A stretch of DNA of 15,433 nt. Source: an uncultured Neisseriaceae bacterium. GTDB lineage: Bacteria; Pseudomonadota; Gammaproteobacteria; Burkholderiales; UBA11063. Shown piece by piece: positions 13,383 to 15,433 of the stretch (position 1 is the first letter of the stretch; every line of letters begins with the position of its first letter). The translations under genes were made by a program, and so were the position numbers. The stretch is taken from the NCBI GenBank assembly GCA_937952895.1, contig CALFYC010000061.1, positions 1 through 15,433 of the forward strand. Reading direction: 5' to 3'. The notes under the pieces were generated by a model, which was given only the letters and a program-made list of their open reading frames with translations, did no database searches and was not told where the DNA came from.

Positions 13383-15433
13383 TACTGTTTTCCCAATTAC
13401 ATATGAGAGAGTGAATTATTGTAGTTAATGCTGTGCCAGTTAAAAGATTAAAGTGATCAGTATTAAGATTTATGATATCAAGATTTGGTATATATTTACT
13501 CCACCCATTATCATTAAATGAATGAGTAAGATTAACATATTTAGTTAATTCTAATGACATATTGATCATATCTGGCTTGATCAATGCTTTATATAAAGTT
13601 GCATTAATATCTAATTTATTTTTGAAGTCATAATTAATCATTGCTTTAGTTTCTACATCAAATGTTTTTAATTGGTTTTCATGTAAATGTGGATTTTTAT
13701 TAACAATATAGTTTTTTATTTCATCCTGACAGGTAGTAGCTAATTTACGTGATTTATTCGTAAGATGAAATGAATCTAGCAAATGAAGGTGTTGAACATG
13801 ATAATTTTTTTCTATCAATTGCTTAGCCATTTCAGCGGCAATTATACCGCCTAGTGACCAACCTACTAATTGATATGGACCTTGGACTTCAGTTTGATGA
13901 AGTTGTTGTATATAATAACTTGCCATATCTTCAATGGTAATTAAAGCTTTATCTGGATTATAAAGATTATATGAATCAATTGCATAACATGGAATATGCT
14001 TAGGTAATTTGGCAATTAGATCAAGATATATCTCTGCTCCAGCATGTCCAGGATGAACAAATACTAAAGAAGGTGATTTTATTGTTGAATTTGCTTTAAT
14101 GATAATATTATGATATTTATCTTGATTATTTTTTATTTTTTCAATTTTGTCGCTAATTGCTGCTATAGTTCTATGCGAAAATAATTGAGCTACAGACAAT
14201 TCTATATCAAGTAGTTTATTGATCATATTAGCTAATTTAATTAAATTAAGTGAATTACCGCCTAATCTAAAAAAATCATCATAAATTCCAACTTTATCTA
14301 ATTCGAAGCCTAACACTTCAGCATAAAGTTTACATAAACTTCTTTCAAAATCATTTCTTGGCGCCACATAGTTATCTTTATCTATAAATCCAGGACTTGG
14401 AAGTGCCTTTCGATCGATTTTACCATTTATGGTCAACGGTAATTTATCTAGATAAACTAATTTACTAGGAACCATATAATCCGGTAAATGAATATTTAGA
14501 TAATTTATAATATCTTGTTCTTCTAATTTTTTTGCTGATACATAATAACCTATTAAGTATTTATTTTCATTGGCTAATACTACACTTTGTTTTATTTTTG
14601 GATAAGAGGATAATTTATTTTCTATCTCATCTAACTCGATACGATAACCTCTTACCTTGACTTGGAAGTCATTTCTCCCAATATATTCTATATTGCCATC
14701 AGGAAGATATCTTACTAAATCTCCTGTTTTATAAAGTCTAGCATTTCTACCTTGTATTTTTTCGATTTCACTTTTAAATGGATTAACTATAAACTTCTCA
14801 TTAGTTAACTCTGCCAGATTTAAATATCCTCGTGCAAGACCAACTCCTCCTATATATAATTCGCCTATTGCTCCTATTGGTAAAGGCTCTAAACGATTAT
14901 TTAATATGTAAACAACCGTATTTCCAACTGGTTTACCAATAGTAATAGTTTTTATATAATCATTTTTAAGTTGTAATAATGACGTAATAGTTGTTTCAGT
15001 TGGGCCATATTTATTAATTACATTACAATTACTTAAAGATATTTTTTTATAGCATGCTTGAGTTAATTCCTCTCCACCAGATACTATTCTAATAAGATTT
15101 GAAATTTTTGAAAAATTAATTTGTTCTAGAAATGATGGGGTCGCATGTATATGTGTTACTCGATTTTTATTTAAGTAGTTATAGAACTTTTTGCTCTCTA
15201 GAAATAATTTATTTGGAAATAATAATATTATAAAACCATTTAATAAAGATAGAATGATTTGTTCAACAGAAGCATCGAATACGTAATTAGCAAATTGTAA
15301 AAGGACTTCTTTTGTATTAATGCCTAACTGATATTTTTCTGTTAAAAAATATTTTAAGCTTACAACCCCCTTATGTTCAATCATTACACCTTTAGGTTTA
15401 CCTGTTGTTCCACTAGTATAAATTACATAAGCC
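13375..15433 (-). CDS. Nonribosomal peptide synthetase, termination module (A-T-TE), 5' part beyond the window
   Basis: Activates an amino acid, loads it on a carrier and releases the finished peptide. The frame is open to the right edge, where adenylation core A3 (Y-T-S-G-T-T-G-K-P-K-G) is cut into, so the ATG at 15384 is internal. In order: A4 (Y-V-F-D-A-S), A5 (N-K-Y-G-P-T-E-T-T), A6 (G-E-L-Y-I-G-G), A7 (Y-K-T-G-D-L), A8 (F-Q-V-K-V-R-G-Y-R-I-E-L) and A10 (N-G-K-I-D-R-K). The carrier motif G-G-N-S-L has its phosphopantetheine serine at 14251-14253. The thioesterase has G-W-S-L-G-G (Ser at 13855-13857), Asp at 13774-13776 in L-L-D-S-F-H, and His at 13453-13455 in T-D-H-F-N-L-L. A hand-read specificity code is D-A-E-H-I-S-K-I-T; I cannot match it to a known substrate. 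The condensation domain and earlier modules, if any, lie outside. The stop overlaps the exporter start by 8 bp. Confidence 0.92.
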   Translation of the reverse strand, partial: AYVIYTSGTTGKPKGVMIEHKGVVSLKYFLTEKYQLGINTKEVLLQFANYVFDASVEQIILSLLNGFIILLFPNKLFLESKKFYNYLNKNRVTHIHATPSFLEQINFSKISNLIRIVSGGEELTQACYKKISLSNCNVINKYGPTETTITSLLQLKNDYIKTITIGKPVGNTVVYILNNRLEPLPIGAIGELYIGGVGLARGYLNLAELTNEKFIVNPFKSEIEKIQGRNARLYKTGDLVRYLPDGNIEYIGRNDFQVKVRGYRIELDEIENKLSSYPKIKQSVVLANENKYLIGYYVSAKKLEEQDIINYLNIHLPDYMVPSKLVYLDKLPLTINGKIDRKALPSPGFIDKDNYVAPRNDFERSLCKLYAEVLGFELDKVGIYDDFFRLGGNSLNLIKLANMINKLLDIELSVAQLFSHRTIAAISDKIEKIKNNQDKYHNIIIKANSTIKSPSLVFVHPGHAGAEIYLDLIAKLPKHIPCYAIDSYNLYNPDKALITIEDMASYYIQQLHQTEVQGPYQLVGWSLGGIIAAEMAKQLIEKNYHVQHLHLLDSFHLTNKSRKLATTCQDEIKNYIVNKNPHLHENQLKTFDVETKAMINYDFKNKLDINATLYKALIKPDMINMSLELTKYVNLTHSFNDNGWSKYIPNLDIINLNTDHFNLLTGTALTTIIHSLICNWENSNA

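Noticed and set aside
15382..15384. ATG at 15384 as the true NRPS start
   Set aside because: The frame continues upstream with the adenylation A3 core motif to the window edge, so this Met is internal.
1..15433. CRISPR arrays, tRNA or rRNA genes
   Set aside because: No regularly spaced repeats, and no cloverleaf or rRNA-like conserved segments noticed on either strand by eye.

Overview
The window is about 30% GC and comes from a Gram-negative, probably proteobacterial genome. The lipobox and Sec signal peptides, a canonical-length EF-P, a NorM-type MATE exporter and a RES/DUF2384 toxin-antitoxin pair all fit that. I cannot name the genus from sequence alone. Intergenic DNA is almost pure A/T, so promoters show up best as extended -10 boxes (TGnTATAAT).

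Left part (1-6224). A RES-type toxin-antitoxin pair sits at the left edge; the antitoxin frame runs off the window. After a 387-bp AT-rich gap with a palindromic promoter comes a 1166-residue lipoprotein with six cysteine-paired Ig-like repeats and a C-terminal Asp-box, propeller-like region. A solitary GT2 glycosyltransferase follows, with its own promoter and an awkward start codon.

Middle part (6225-9899). A monocistronic efp gene lacks the lysine normally modified at the tip of the EF-P loop. A long hairpin separates it from a divergently placed (minus-strand) lipoprotein made of three Big_2 domains. Next is a ~390-bp unit with 18-bp inverted repeats around a small helix-turn-helix ORF that looks like an internally deleted transposase. 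A small cysteine-rich secreted protein with a dockerin-like calcium loop follows, then a DUF2141 gene broken by two frame changes. A Rho-independent terminator closes this block.

Right part (9900-15433). A polytopic hybrid histidine kinase (nine predicted membrane segments, HisKA, HATPase_c, receiver) converges on a minus-strand two-gene unit. That unit is the end of a nonribosomal peptide synthetase (adenylation from core A3, carrier domain, thioesterase), cut by the right edge, and an 8-bp-overlapping MATE exporter that probably exports the peptide product. Assembly and export are therefore coupled. The kinase next door could be a signal input, but nothing in the sequence proves a link.

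The best candidates for something new are the EF-P with an unmodifiable loop tip, the MATE pump lacking the helix-1 aspartate while linked to an NRPS, the deletion-derivative mobile unit, and the shared palindromic extended -10 promoters.
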